A stretch of DNA of 64,000 nucleotides from Streptomyces tsukubensis. GTDB lineage: Bacteria > Actinomycetota > Actinomycetes > Streptomycetales > Streptomycetaceae. Location: positions 8,184,001-8,248,000 of the forward strand of contig NZ_CP045178.1 in assembly GCF_009296025.1 (NCBI RefSeq), written 5' to 3'. The notes under the pieces are model-generated. The model searched no databases, had not been told where the DNA came from, and was given only the letters and a program-made list of their open reading frames with translations. The translations under genes and the position numbers were made by a program. Of the stretch, positions 1 to 7,758 are shown in pieces. How positions within the stretch are numbered: position 1 is the stretch's first letter; the number at the start of each line of letters is the position of its first letter.

Positions 1-60
1 GTCAGTGGGAGGCCGCGCTGTGCGTGAAAGGTGATGCTTTCAGCCGGGTGAGGAGTGGAT

Positions 61-129
61 ATGAGGTCCGGTCACACCGTCTGCAACGACACGGTGTTGT
101 TCGGTACGACGCCCGTGCCGACCGGGTAG
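61..129 (+). CDS. Possible 22-residue micropeptide
   Basis: An ATG at 61 is preceded by AGGAG with five bases of spacing, which is close to an ideal ribosome binding site. It opens 22 codons (starting MRSGHTVCND and ending TTPVPTG) before TAG at 127-129. A perfect 11-bp hairpin follows 17 bases later, so the arrangement of RBS, short ORF and terminator looks like a genuine transcript end. The peptide has one Cys and several Thr and is otherwise unremarkable. I recognise no family. It may instead be chance or a short ORF after an upstream gene cut off by the window start. Confidence 0.35.
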   Translation: MRSGHTVCNDTVLFGTTPVPTG

Positions 130-146
130 CTCACCTCTTACAAGTG

Positions 147-173
147 CCCCCTGCGGTATCGCACCGCAGGGGG
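147..173 (+). terminator. Perfect 11-bp stem-loop
   Basis: CCCCCTGCGGT (147-157) pairs with ACCGCAGGGGG (163-173) around a five-base loop. It lies between the short ORF ending at 129 and the convergent gene ending at 196, so it can stop transcription from both sides. There is no U-tract, as is common for Streptomyces terminators. Confidence 0.65.
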
Positions 174-195
174 GACCCGCGTGTCTTGGGGGCGC

Positions 196-804
196 TTACA
201 CGGCGCGGTACAGACCGCGGCCGGTCCGCCGGATGCGGGAGGAGCCGACCAAGCGGTCGAGGGTGCTCCGCACGGCGTTGATGCTGCCGCTGTCGGTGGC
301 TCGGCCGAGCGCCGCGGCGACATCGCGGGCGCGTACGTCGACATCACCGACCTCGGCGAAGTAATGGAGGATCTGCTCGGTGAGCCTGCCGTAGTTCTTC
401 CGGGCACTCTCCTTGTCGGAGGACTCCGGTGCGGCGTCGTGGTCCTCCGGCCGGGCCGGGGAGTGTTCTTGGTGCGCGTTCCCGGCGGAGGAAGTGGCGG
501 TGGGCGCGGCGGTGGATGTGGCGTCGTGCGGTTCCTTCGCGGGCCGCGCCGGTTCCCCGTGTGCTGCGGCCTCGGCTGTCCGTGGGGGCGCGCCAGGGGT
601 GTCTGTGGTGTGGGGAATACCCGGCCCGGCGGGCGACATGAGGACCTGAAGGGCACCAAGAGCCCGCTGGACGGAGCTGAGATGGGCGACTACCGCGGCC
701 AGTTCCCTCTCCAGGGACTGCTTCTGGACTTCCAGGCGGGCCAAGTCGTCCTGGAGGCTCTCGGCGGTGACCTCAATGTGATGTGCCGCGTGGGTGACAG
801 ACAC
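196..804 (-). CDS. Coiled-coil / winged-helix protein, possible regulator
   Basis: This is a 202-residue protein with a GTG start at 804 preceded by AGGA seven bases upstream on the minus strand. Residues about 15-50 are rich in Leu, Glu and Gln in a heptad-like pattern (LARLEVQKQSLERELAAV), consistent with a short coiled coil. Residues 55-130 are a Pro/Ala/Thr-rich linker. Residues 136-202 (from NYGRLTEQILHYF to SSRIRRTGRGLYRAV) look like a winged-helix fold ending in the G-x-Y wing typical of small DNA-binding domains. It could be a dimeric DNA-binding protein, but I cannot assign a family. It stands alone, 330 bp from the next gene upstream, and shares the hairpin at 147-173 with the convergent side. 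Confidence 0.75.
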   Translation of the reverse strand: MSVTHAAHHIEVTAESLQDDLARLEVQKQSLERELAAVVAHLSSVQRALGALQVLMSPAGPGIPHTTDTPGAPPRTAEAAAHGEPARPAKEPHDATSTAAPTATSSAGNAHQEHSPARPEDHDAAPESSDKESARKNYGRLTEQILHYFAEVGDVDVRARDVAAALGRATDSGSINAVRSTLDRLVGSSRIRRTGRGLYRAV

Positions 805-1134
805 CTTGTGTTCCTCTCGTGCTCAACCCTTGTGATCGTGTCCGCGCTCGACTCGCCTCGGATTGTCGTCCGGCTCCATACAGATACCACTTCACATCAT
901 ATGGGGGGCGCCCCAATTGCTGTGGTGTGATCGGATCGCCCCCACATGGTGTCGGGTCACTGCCGGGGTGACAGCCCGAGCGGCCCGGCCGGGGCGGCGT
1001 GTGCGGAAGCGGCTCGGGGCTCCCTGCTCACGACCTTCGTCACGCTGTACCGCCCTTCGGCCATGGGCGGAAATCCGGATTCCGGACGACCGGTTGACCG
1101 ACAAGTACCCGTTTTGTGTGCCACCTGAGGGCGC
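805..1134. other. Intergenic, no gene seen
   Basis: This 330-bp gap separates two minus-strand genes. It is locally less GC-rich around 840-925, as expected for the promoter of the 196-804 gene, but I could not pick out a convincing -35/-10 pair. No small ORF with a good ribosome binding site was found. Confidence 0.5.
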
Positions 1135-2031
1135 TCAGCCCTCCAGGGACGCAGCGTAGGACGACAACTTGGCCGGATTCATGACCCACATGATGCGGTC
1201 GATGCCCTCCGCGGAAACGTCCAGCGACAGCAGGGCCACAGCCTTGCCCGCGGTGGAGATGAGCACGGCAGGCCGTCCATTGGCCTCCGTCCACCGCGAC
1301 TGCGCCCGGGGCCAGAAGCGCGGCGCGAACGCGACGAGGTACCGGGAGACGTGCGTACGCCCGACGACAGGGATCTTCGAGGCGCCGCGCACCCCGCCGC
1401 CGTCGGAGTAGCTGACGACGTCCGTGGCGAGGATCTGCTCCAGCTCCGCCAGGTTCCCGTGGCGCGCGGCGTTCAAAAACACCTCAAGCAGACGCCGGTG
1501 GTCGGCGGGACTGACACGCTCCTTGCGCTGGGCACTGAGATGCTTGCGAGCACGGCTCACCAGTTGGCGTGTGTTGGCCTCCGTGGTCTCCAGGATCTCC
1601 GCGATCCTGCGATAGGGATACTCGAAGGCCTCGCGCAGGACATAGGCGGCTCGTTCCACCGGATTGAGCTTCTCCAGCAGAAACAGGACGGCCAGATCCA
1701 GGGCCTCGGCCCGCTCGGCTCCCACCTGCGGGTCCGCGGAGGTGCTGACCGGCTCGGGCAGCCACGGACCCACGTACGACTCGCGCCGTACCCGGGCGGA
1801 CTGGGCGAAGTTGATCGCCAGACGCGTGGTGATCGTCGTCAGGAACGCTGAGGGTTCGAGGATGTCCGCGCGGTCGGTCTTCTGCCAGCGCAGCCAGACG
1901 TCCTGGACGATGTCCTCGGCCTCCACGGCGCTGCCGAGCACGCGGTAGACGATGCCGAACAGCCGCGGACGTACGGCGAGGAAGTCCTTCGTCGCCTGGT
2001 CGAGAGAGTCGGTACCGTCCCCAGTGTGCAT
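1135..2031 (-). CDS. sigJ: ECF41 RNA polymerase sigma factor (SigJ-like)
   Basis: This 298-residue extracytoplasmic-function sigma factor would direct core RNA polymerase to a small regulon. Region 2 spans about residues 15-80 (FGIVYRVLGSAVEAEDIVQD) and region 4 about 115-165. Residues 175-298 form the SnoaL-like extension that defines the ECF41 group. The linker motif WLPEP is at 90-94, DGGG at 210-213 and NPAKL at 285-289, in place of the more usual NPDKL. ECF41 factors lack a classical anti-sigma factor; the C-terminal domain itself modulates activity. They are typically encoded beside carboxymuconolactone decarboxylases, oxidoreductases or epimerases, which fits the decarboxylase at 3112-3585. 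The ATG at 2031 has AAGGGG upstream. Confidence 0.92.
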   Translation of the reverse strand: MHTGDGTDSLDQATKDFLAVRPRLFGIVYRVLGSAVEAEDIVQDVWLRWQKTDRADILEPSAFLTTITTRLAINFAQSARVRRESYVGPWLPEPVSTSADPQVGAERAEALDLAVLFLLEKLNPVERAAYVLREAFEYPYRRIAEILETTEANTRQLVSRARKHLSAQRKERVSPADHRRLLEVFLNAARHGNLAELEQILATDVVSYSDGGGVRGASKIPVVGRTHVSRYLVAFAPRFWPRAQSRWTEANGRPAVLISTAGKAVALLSLDVSAEGIDRIMWVMNPAKLSSYAASLEG

Positions 2032-2143
2032 GGTCGCCCCTTCCGGATCGAGGCCCCCATGCTACAAACCGGCGGAGCAAAAGGTGCGGTCGGCCAGGTC
2101 GGTCCTGACGTGTCGAACGGACACACTCGCGAGCCCCCGTACG

Positions 2144-2150
2144 TGTCACA
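2144..2150 (+). promoter_or_regulatory. TGTCACA heptamer upstream of cupin gene
   Basis: TGTCACA lies 90 bp before the probable GTG start of the cupin gene at 2240 and points toward it. The same heptamer in minus orientation precedes the decarboxylase gene. TGTCACA is the -35 element reported for ECF41-dependent promoters. No clear CGTC -10 was found here at normal spacing, so this copy is weaker evidence than the other. Confidence 0.4.
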
Positions 2151-2239
2151 GATCCACTCGGTCTCCGGGCAACTCGGCCGAGGGGCGGGGAGATGTGACC
2201 CGCCCCATCCACATGGCGACTTACGGAAGGTTCACAACA

Positions 2240-2688
2240 GTGTCGGACACGCACGCAGGGCACGCGCACGCAGCCGGCGCCCCGGCGGCTTCGGATAGCT
2301 GGCTGACCGCGGCGCAGGTGCTGCAGGACGCCGCGCCCCTGACGATCCCCGAGGGCGCTTCTGCGATGACCATCCAGGTGGAGTGGGAGCCGGGAGACCC
2401 GGGCACCCCGCCGCACCGCCACTCCGGTCCCGCCTTCGGATATGTGGTCGAGGGCGCGGTCCGCTTCGAGTTGGAGGGCGAACCCGAGCGGTGGTCGAGG
2501 CCGGCGGCACGTTCTGGGAGCCTGGCGGCGACGTGATCCACTATCAGGACGGCAACGCCCTCGGTGACGCGCGGACCCGGTTCGTGGTGACCATGATGTG
2601 CGCACCCGGAAAGCCGATGCTCGAACTCGTCTCCAAGGACGAGCTTGCGGGGCGCGCCCGCCTTCGCTCCCCACGCCCCACCGGATGA
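2240..2688 (+). pseudogene. Cupin-domain protein, frameshifted
   Basis: The probable GTG start at 2240 follows GGAAGG with nine bases of spacing; an in-frame ATG at 2213 is the alternative. The first frame carries the cupin core (PPHRHSGPAFGYVVEGAVRF) and then runs off to a stop at 2536. The continuation (VVEAGGTFWEPGGDVIHYQD, to the stop at 2688) is in the +1 frame from about 2490. Restoring one base at GAGCGGTGG (about 2488-2496) joins the halves into an ordinary single-domain cupin of about 150 residues. The gene is therefore broken, or carries a one-base sequencing error. Such proteins bind a metal through cupin His/Glu residues. Its position beside sigJ makes it a likely regulon member. 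Confidence 0.75.
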
Positions 2689-3111
2689 GCCCGCCGGTAC
2701 CGGGCCACCGCACGGGAGGGCATGCGACGCGACGAGGTCCTCCGACGCCGTGCCCGCGCCACCGCGCGCCGATGACGGCCTTGCCGCGCATCAGGAAGTC
2801 CGACGGACAACTGTCGTGACGGACAACTGTCGTGGGGTACCCGGAGCCATCCAGCAGGTCGGATGATCGCCGATGTGCGGGTTGGCGATGGCGGGCCCCG
2901 CCAGCAGCCTGTCGAGCGGAACCTCGTCGCGTGGCAGCGCGGAAAGTACCAGCGAATCGCGCATCGGGGCGACGCCGTCCGAGCGGCTCCGGGGACACAT
3001 CGGTCACGAGGCTCGGGGCGAGCGTGCGGTACGGGCCGCCCGAGTGCCCGCCCCTCGCCGCGGGCCGGACGCGGCGAGGGGCGGGCCGGTACGGATGGCC
3101 GCGCGGGCGGA
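2689..3111. other. Intergenic, no convincing gene
   Basis: There are 420 bp between the cupin frame and the convergent decarboxylase. Several reading frames are open, but none has a good start or recognisable protein. It contains a 16-bp tandem duplication listed separately. It may hold gene remnants, since stretches such as about 2880-2990 keep coding-like composition on the minus strand. Confidence 0.4.
2803..2834. repeat. Perfect 16-bp tandem duplication
   Basis: ACGGACAACTGTCGTG occurs twice head to tail (2803-2818 and 2819-2834). The unit contains a near-palindromic GACAACTGTC. It lies in noncoding sequence, and the two copies are identical, so the duplication is probably recent. Confidence 0.85.
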
Positions 3112-3585
3112 TCAGCCGAATTGGCCGGGCCGGTAGCCACCGGCGGGAGTCCGGTTGATGACGTTGACGCGGTTGTAGGCGTTGATGACGGCGATGAGGG
3201 AGATCAGCGCGGCCAGCTGCTCCTCGTCGAAGTGCTTGACCGCGTTCGCCCAGGCCTCGTCGCCGACCCCGCCCGCGGCGTCCGCGGTGCGGGTACCCTG
3301 CTCCGCCAGTTCCAGCGCGGCCCGTTCGGCTTCGGTGAAGACCGTGGCCTCTCGCCAGGTGGCGATCAGGTGGAGACGCTGAGCGGTCTCTCCCGCGTGG
3401 TCGGCGTCCTTGGTGTGCATGTCGGTGCAGAAGCCGCAGCCGTTGATCTGGCTCGCTCGGATCTTCACCAGCTCCTGTGTGGTGTGCGGCAGCGTCGAGT
3501 CCGACACCACCTTGTTCGCCGAATTGAGGTGCTTCAGGACCTTGGCCCCGAGCGTATTGCCGAAGAAGTCGAGACGCGCGTCCAT
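3112..3585 (-). CDS. Carboxymuconolactone decarboxylase family protein (AhpD-like)
   Basis: This 157-residue protein belongs to the CMD/AhpD all-helical fold. The redox or proton-relay motif C50-G-F-C53-xxx-H57 is intact within NGCGFCTDMHTKDADHAG, which is the alkylhydroperoxidase-like signature rather than a plain decarboxylase. Members reduce peroxides or handle reactive electrophiles in the cytoplasm. The ATG at 3585 follows GAGGAG with six bases of spacing. The gene sits close to the ECF41 factor, the classic neighbour pair, and has a TGTCACA element upstream (3645-3651), so it is probably controlled by that sigma factor. The physiological substrate is unknown. Confidence 0.9.
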   Translation of the reverse strand: MDARLDFFGNTLGAKVLKHLNSANKVVSDSTLPHTTQELVKIRASQINGCGFCTDMHTKDADHAGETAQRLHLIATWREATVFTEAERAALELAEQGTRTADAAGGVGDEAWANAVKHFDEEQLAALISLIAVINAYNRVNVINRTPAGGYRPGQFG

Positions 3586-3623
3586 GGTGTGTTCTCCTCG
3601 CCGTAGTGCTGATTCACACTACT

Positions 3624-3651
3624 GACCGGGGTACCCCCGTGAACTGTGACA
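3624..3651 (-). promoter_or_regulatory. Candidate ECF41 promoter for the decarboxylase gene
   Basis: On the minus strand TGTCACA (3651-3645) is followed about 17-18 bases later by CGGTC (3628-3624), roughly 40 bp ahead of the start codon at 3585. This resembles the ECF41 pattern of TGTCACA at -35 and CGTC at -10, with one extra G. The heptamer match is exact. Confidence 0.5.
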
Positions 3652-3813
3652 CCGTGGGACGTGTGTCCTGCGTCACGCTGGCCAAGTGTGCGCGACGCGC
3701 CGCTCTGGAGGCTCGCTTCCCCGGTCTGCTGCCTTCGTCGCTGTTGACGCCCGTCGCGGAGAGTGCGGGCGGTCATACGACTCCGGGCGCCGAGGGGCCC
3801 TGACTTGGCTCGA

Positions 3814-3965
3814 CTCCGCACATCAGCGAGGCGCGGCGGCGCGGCGGGCAACGGCCCGGCTGCGACGTTCCCCCTCCGCACGTCAGCGAGGCTCGGTCGC
3901 GCGGGCGGCGCGGCAGCGGCTCGGTGCGATACCCCCTCCGCGCGTGCGTGAGGCTCGGGCGGTAC
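3814..3965. repeat. Imperfect 60-62-bp tandem repeat, about 2.5 copies
   Basis: Copies begin at 3814, 3874 and 3936, each opening CTCCGC followed by a CA-TCAGCGAGG-like or CG-TGCGTGAGG-like segment and a G/C-rich arm. The third copy is partial. The array lies in the 612-bp gap between the decarboxylase and the hydrolase gene, where I see no coding gene. Confidence 0.6.
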
Positions 3966-4197
3966 GGGAAAACGTTTGAACACACTGTGTCGCAGCAGGG
4001 TTGCTCACGGTATGGTCGTGGGCGCGCCCCTCACACGATGCCGCGATTCCGTGGTGTTGGAGCCGGAGCGGCCCAGGCGGTGAGCGGGGGGAGCGTCCCC
4101 GCCCGGCCAACGCCGCTCCGCTCGGCCGACTCGCGCCCCGGAAGCCGCCAGCCCGGCTGCCCTCGACGTGACCTCTACCGACGAAGGACCCCGACTC

Positions 4198-4938
4198 ATG
4201 CCTGCGATCCTTATCCACGGTGTCCCCGACACCCACCAAGTGTGGGACGGCGTGCGCCGGGAGCTGACCCGGACCGACGTGGAAGCCTGGAACCTGCCGG
4301 GGTTCGGCGCGCCACGGCCGGAGGGCTTCACATCGGCCAAGAAGGAGTACGTGGACTGGCTCATCGACCGGCTGGAACGCGTCGGTGAGCCGGTCGACCT
4401 GGTCGGCCACGACTGGGGCTGTATCCTCACGGCGCGGGTCGCCTCCCTACGGCCCGACCTGGTCCGCACCTGGGCCGGTGGCAACGGGCCGGTGAACGCC
4501 GAATATGTATGGCATCCGCTCGCGAAGACCTGGCAGCACCCCGTCGAGGGCGCCCGCTTCATGAGTGAACTGGAACCCGACTCGTTCGCCCACGATGTGG
4601 CGGCCGGCTTCGACGTCCCCGTCGATCTCGCCAGGGAGATGGCCGGCCGGGTGGGCGAGGCCATGAAGGACAGCGTCCTGGGGCTCTACCGCTCCGCTGT
4701 GACCATGGGCGAGGAGTGGGAACCGGGGCTGGCACGGGTGACCGCGCCGTGCCTCGTGTTCTGGGGAGTCCTTGATCCCGCCTGCCCGATCGGGTTCGGT
4801 GAGAAGCTCGCGGTCTCCCTGCGAGCCCCGGAAGTCGTGAGACTGGACTGCAATCACTGGCCGCTGCTGCAAAAGCCCGGTGAGGTCGCCGCGGCCATCG
4901 AGGCACACTGGAAGTCGCCGACCGATCAGGTCAGTTGA
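4198..4938 (+). CDS. Alpha/beta hydrolase, haloalkane dehalogenase / epoxide hydrolase type
   Basis: This 246-residue cytoplasmic hydrolase opens directly with the core strand and oxyanion motif (PAILIHGVPDTHQVW). The nucleophile elbow is GHDWG (70-74), so the nucleophile is Asp72 rather than Ser. That indicates an ester-forming dehalogenase or epoxide-hydrolase mechanism. The probable acid is near Asp193 (LDPACP) and the base is His220 (CNHWPLLQKP). I prefer the ATG at 4198, which has GAAGGA nine bases upstream, over an in-frame GTG at 4168 with no ribosome binding site. The substrate is unknown. It is monocistronic and preceded by a repeat-rich gap. Confidence 0.85.
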   Translation: MPAILIHGVPDTHQVWDGVRRELTRTDVEAWNLPGFGAPRPEGFTSAKKEYVDWLIDRLERVGEPVDLVGHDWGCILTARVASLRPDLVRTWAGGNGPVNAEYVWHPLAKTWQHPVEGARFMSELEPDSFAHDVAAGFDVPVDLAREMAGRVGEAMKDSVLGLYRSAVTMGEEWEPGLARVTAPCLVFWGVLDPACPIGFGEKLAVSLRAPEVVRLDCNHWPLLQKPGEVAAAIEAHWKSPTDQVS

Positions 4939-4986
4939 GCGGCGAGTCCCCCGGCCCGGCATCCGACGGTCAAGTCCCCTGACACG

Positions 4987-5190
4987 CGATCGCTGGCGAG
5001 CCAGATCGAGGAGAGTTGCCTGCGGCGCGTCGGGGCGTTGCCGGCCACGGCGCAACGGTTGCTTCTGGCGGCGGTCGCCGAGCGGGTGGGGACGCGCGGT
5101 CGCTCACACCTACGCGGACATCGTCGACATGCTGCACCTCAGCGTCGTCAACGTCCGCGAGGTCGCGAAATGCCACCGCTTCACCACCGC
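4987..5190 (+). pseudogene. Relic of a LuxR-family regulator
   Basis: From 4987 one frame reads RSLASQIEESCLRRVGALPA then TAQRLLLAAVAERVGT. This matches the conserved stretch after the ATPase module of large LuxR/LAL regulators (usually RRxxALPxxTRxLLLLAAAEPTGD). About 5105-5190, in another frame, reads TYADIVDMLHLSVVNVRE, which fits the LuxR helix-turn-helix pattern. The segment between them in an intact regulator, several hundred residues, is missing, and there is no start codon. I infer a heavily deleted pseudogene; the match is by eye only. Confidence 0.4.
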
Positions 5191-5717
5191 CGGGCACCCT
5201 GGACGAACCGCGCATCCGTCAGGACAATGGTCGCTCGACGCCCATCACCATCAAACGCCCACGGGAAAGGGGCTACGGCAGACGTCTCAGGGACGCCCTC
5301 GGTCTCCGCCCCGTGGGGAGTGCTTCCCCGGCCCTGGCACACCGCGTGTCCTGGAAGAGCGGCACCCCCACAGCGGTGAAGGTGGCCGAACACAGTGAGG
5401 CACCCACCACACCGCGGGTCAGTCTCTCCCTGCCCTTCGCGCCGACCGCCACGGTGACCACGGCACGCCTCCTTTCGCAGCCGCGAAGGGAACGGCCACC
5501 CGCCCGGATCGTGAGGATCAGCCGGCCATCGGGCGAACGACCGAACGAATGCGCGGAGTTGACGGATCCGTCGAAGGCCGACGCCTTCCTGCCCCAGTCC
5601 GTCCACACGGACAAGGACATCACATTCGTCCTGGAAGCCTCCGGCCGCTCACGCGGCGACACACGACAGATGGGCCTCTTCACCAGCTGACTCACCCCTC
5701 ACGCTCGGGAGACCTCG
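5191..5717. other. Apparently noncoding or decayed sequence
   Basis: No recognisable protein was found on either strand. A plus frame running to 5690 and a minus frame at 5273-5695 are both open, but neither resembles a known family or has a good ribosome binding site. It follows the regulator relic and may be part of the same decayed locus. Confidence 0.4.
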
Positions 5718-6560
5718 ATGACCAACGACCCATCCGCACACCACACCGACCCGTCGGCACCGGACGTCGACCGGCTCGACGACGAGCAGACGGAGATCGT
5801 GGACGGCGCGGCCGTCGACGGGAACATCCACGTCGGCTACTGGGACAGCCCCACGGACGACCGTTCGCTCAATCAGGCCACCGATCGGCTCACCGACCTC
5901 GTGGCGGGACGGCTGGCCGCGTCACCCGGCACGCGTCTGATGGACGTCGGGTGCGGTACCGGACGGCCCGCCCTGCGCATCGCCGGGGCCACCGGCGCCC
6001 GGGTGTCGGGAATCTCGGTCAGTGACGAGGACATCGACCTCGCCCGAACCCGGGCCCACGCCACCGCGCTCGCCGACCGGGTGGACTTCCGGTACGCGGA
6101 CGCCCTCGCACTGCCCTTCGAAGCCGCGACCTTCGACGGTGCCTGGGCGATCGAGTCCATGATGCACATCCCCGACCGGACCGCCGCGCTCACCGAGATC
6201 GCCCGGACCCTTCGGCCAGGTAGCCCGCTGGTCATCACCGATGTGCTGCTCCGGTCGCCGGTGACCGGGGACAGCGCGGATCTGGTCCGCCGGACGTGCC
6301 GGGCGTTCCAGTCCCCTTCGCTGCCCCAACCGGCCGAGCTGCGCACGGCCCTCGACCGTGCCGGTCTGGAGTTGGTGGATTTCGACGACATCGGGGAACA
6401 CGTGCGGCGCACCTACCAGGCATTCGCCGATGGCTTCGAAGGCGTCACGCCCTCCGCCGATGATCCCCATTACGAGTTCTTCAACTCCACCCGCTCGCTT
6501 CCCCGGTTCGGTGCGCTCCCACAGATCGGCTATGTCTTCCTGGTCGCCCGCCGCCCGTGA
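5718..6560 (+). CDS. SAM-dependent methyltransferase, RebM-like
   Basis: This 280-residue class I methyltransferase is of the Methyltransf_11 type. After a short acidic leader it has HVGYWDSP (38-45), then SAM motif I MDVGCGTGRPA (75-85), SGISVSDEDID and the post-motif AWAIESMMHIPDR. The layout from leader to the C-terminal IGYVFLVARRP closely follows the sugar and natural-product O-methyltransferases typified by RebM, although C- and N-methylating relatives share it. The ATG follows GGGAGACCTCG. It precedes the biosynthetic block starting at 7189 in the same direction, but a 630-bp gap separates them, so its membership in that pathway is possible rather than shown. Confidence 0.82.
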   Translation: MTNDPSAHHTDPSAPDVDRLDDEQTEIVDGAAVDGNIHVGYWDSPTDDRSLNQATDRLTDLVAGRLAASPGTRLMDVGCGTGRPALRIAGATGARVSGISVSDEDIDLARTRAHATALADRVDFRYADALALPFEAATFDGAWAIESMMHIPDRTAALTEIARTLRPGSPLVITDVLLRSPVTGDSADLVRRTCRAFQSPSLPQPAELRTALDRAGLELVDFDDIGEHVRRTYQAFADGFEGVTPSADDPHYEFFNSTRSLPRFGALPQIGYVFLVARRP

Positions 6561-7188
6561 ACGCAGGGCCCGCCCGGAGAGCGGGAGTGGCACTACAGGG
6601 TGATGACGAGGGCGCGGACCGGGCCGTCCAGCCAGTGGAGCATCGTCCCCCGCGCGTCGATGGGTCCCACGGGCGGTGGCGCCGAGCCGCAACGAGTGGC
6701 AAATTCGGCCAACATATCCGACCGTGGAACGATACAGGTGGCAAAAAAGATCGGCAGGGCATGCGCGATGGGGAGCCCGCGCCCGGGTAGCAGACAGGCC
6801 GAGACGATAAGGGCCTGCGAATCGGTGCGAGCTGCCCGATCTCCCGCGCCCGGCCGAGGTGCGGTACCCACTGGTCCTTACTCCTCAACATGTGAGTTCA
6901 TACTGTGTCAAGAAAAAGTTGAGGCGTACGAATTCCCCTGTGGAACCAAGAGGCTACTGGGGCGTCAGGTGGCGTTGGGGGAGGGAATGTATGTCCGATA
7001 ACAAGCGGGATCCAGTGATGATTTGAGCCGTCGCGATTCTGCCGATTGCTCTTCGGTTCTGTGTACATTGAACTGGACGTGTGGTGCACGCGAGTTTCAT
7101 GTGCCGGCGAAACGAGGGAAGAATGGCCAGCTGGTTCCGCGAGGGAAGGCGAGTCGCCATCGGTGCGGGAACGCGGTGAACGGCTGAC
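6561..7188. other. Long intergenic region, likely leader of the downstream block
   Basis: These 628 bp hold no recognisable gene. The stretch from about 6880 to 7080 is visibly richer in A and T than its surroundings, as expected for a promoter. Just before the Nudix gene an 18-codon ORF (7123-7179, MASWFREGRR start) has a purine-rich sequence before its ATG and could be a leader peptide. At 6593-6670 the minus strand has coding-like third-position bias (ending LHWLDGPVRALVITL), possibly a gene remnant. Confidence 0.4.
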
Positions 7189-7662
7189 ATGACCGAGGTG
7201 ACCGAACCCCGACTGGTGGTGGGCGCGTTGATCCGCGATGCGCGCGACCGGATCTTCGTCCAGCGCCGCTCGGCCGGCCGACGCCTCTTCCCTGAGTGCT
7301 GGGACGTGGTCGGCGGAGCTGTGGAGGAGGGGGAGACCCTCCTGGACGCGCTCGCCAGGGAGACAGCGGAGGAGACCGGGTGGCGGCTGCGCCGTGTTCT
7401 TGCCCGGGTGGCGCACGAGGAGTGGACGGCGAGCGGAGTACGGCACATCGAGTCGGACTACGTCGTCGAGGTCGACGGGGATCTCTCGTCGCCCGCACTC
7501 GAACAGGGCAAGCACACGGAGTTCGCCTGGATAGCGGCTGGAGAGATCTCGCTGCTCGACGAGAACGCACAGCGCAGCGGAAGTACCTTTATCAAGGACG
7601 TCGTGGCCGCGGCGCACACCTGGCTCGCCGAAGCTTCCGGGAAGAGTCGAAGCGCTCTCTGA
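7189..7662 (+). CDS. Nudix hydrolase
   Basis: This 157-residue protein carries a complete Nudix box at residues 43-65. The residues match GX5EX7REUXEEXGU (G43, E49, R57-E58, E61-E62, G64, W65), so metal-dependent pyrophosphohydrolysis is expected. The upstream strand GALIRDARDRIFVQRRS is typical of the MutT/IDI-like branch acting on small phosphorylated metabolites or nucleotides. It begins the run of co-directional biosynthetic genes and is followed 96 bp later by the dehydrogenase. Whether it belongs to the pathway, for example by processing a nucleotide-linked or diphosphate intermediate, or is housekeeping cannot be told from sequence. Confidence 0.9.
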   Translation: MTEVTEPRLVVGALIRDARDRIFVQRRSAGRRLFPECWDVVGGAVEEGETLLDALARETAEETGWRLRRVLARVAHEEWTASGVRHIESDYVVEVDGDLSSPALEQGKHTEFAWIAAGEISLLDENAQRSGSTFIKDVVAAAHTWLAEASGKSRSAL

Positions 7663-7758
7663 ACCGCCCGCGGCCAAGGGCCCGGTGGGTGTCTCCACGA
7701 GCCTTTCCCGGCTGCGCGCGGCATCCTCGAACGATATTCTGCGAGGGGGATATTTTGG

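Noticed and set aside
1484..3007. 507-codon minus-strand frame across sigJ and the cupin
   Set aside because: It runs through three unrelated loci out of phase with sigJ and is Arg/Gly/Ser rich. The sigJ frame carries all the conserved motifs.
5273..5695. 140-codon minus-strand frame
   Set aside because: No family resemblance and no clear ribosome binding site; it lies in sequence that looks decayed.
7123..7179. 18-codon ORF before the Nudix gene
   Set aside because: It has a purine-rich upstream sequence but no feature of a known attenuator or leader peptide, so I mention it only within the intergenic entry.
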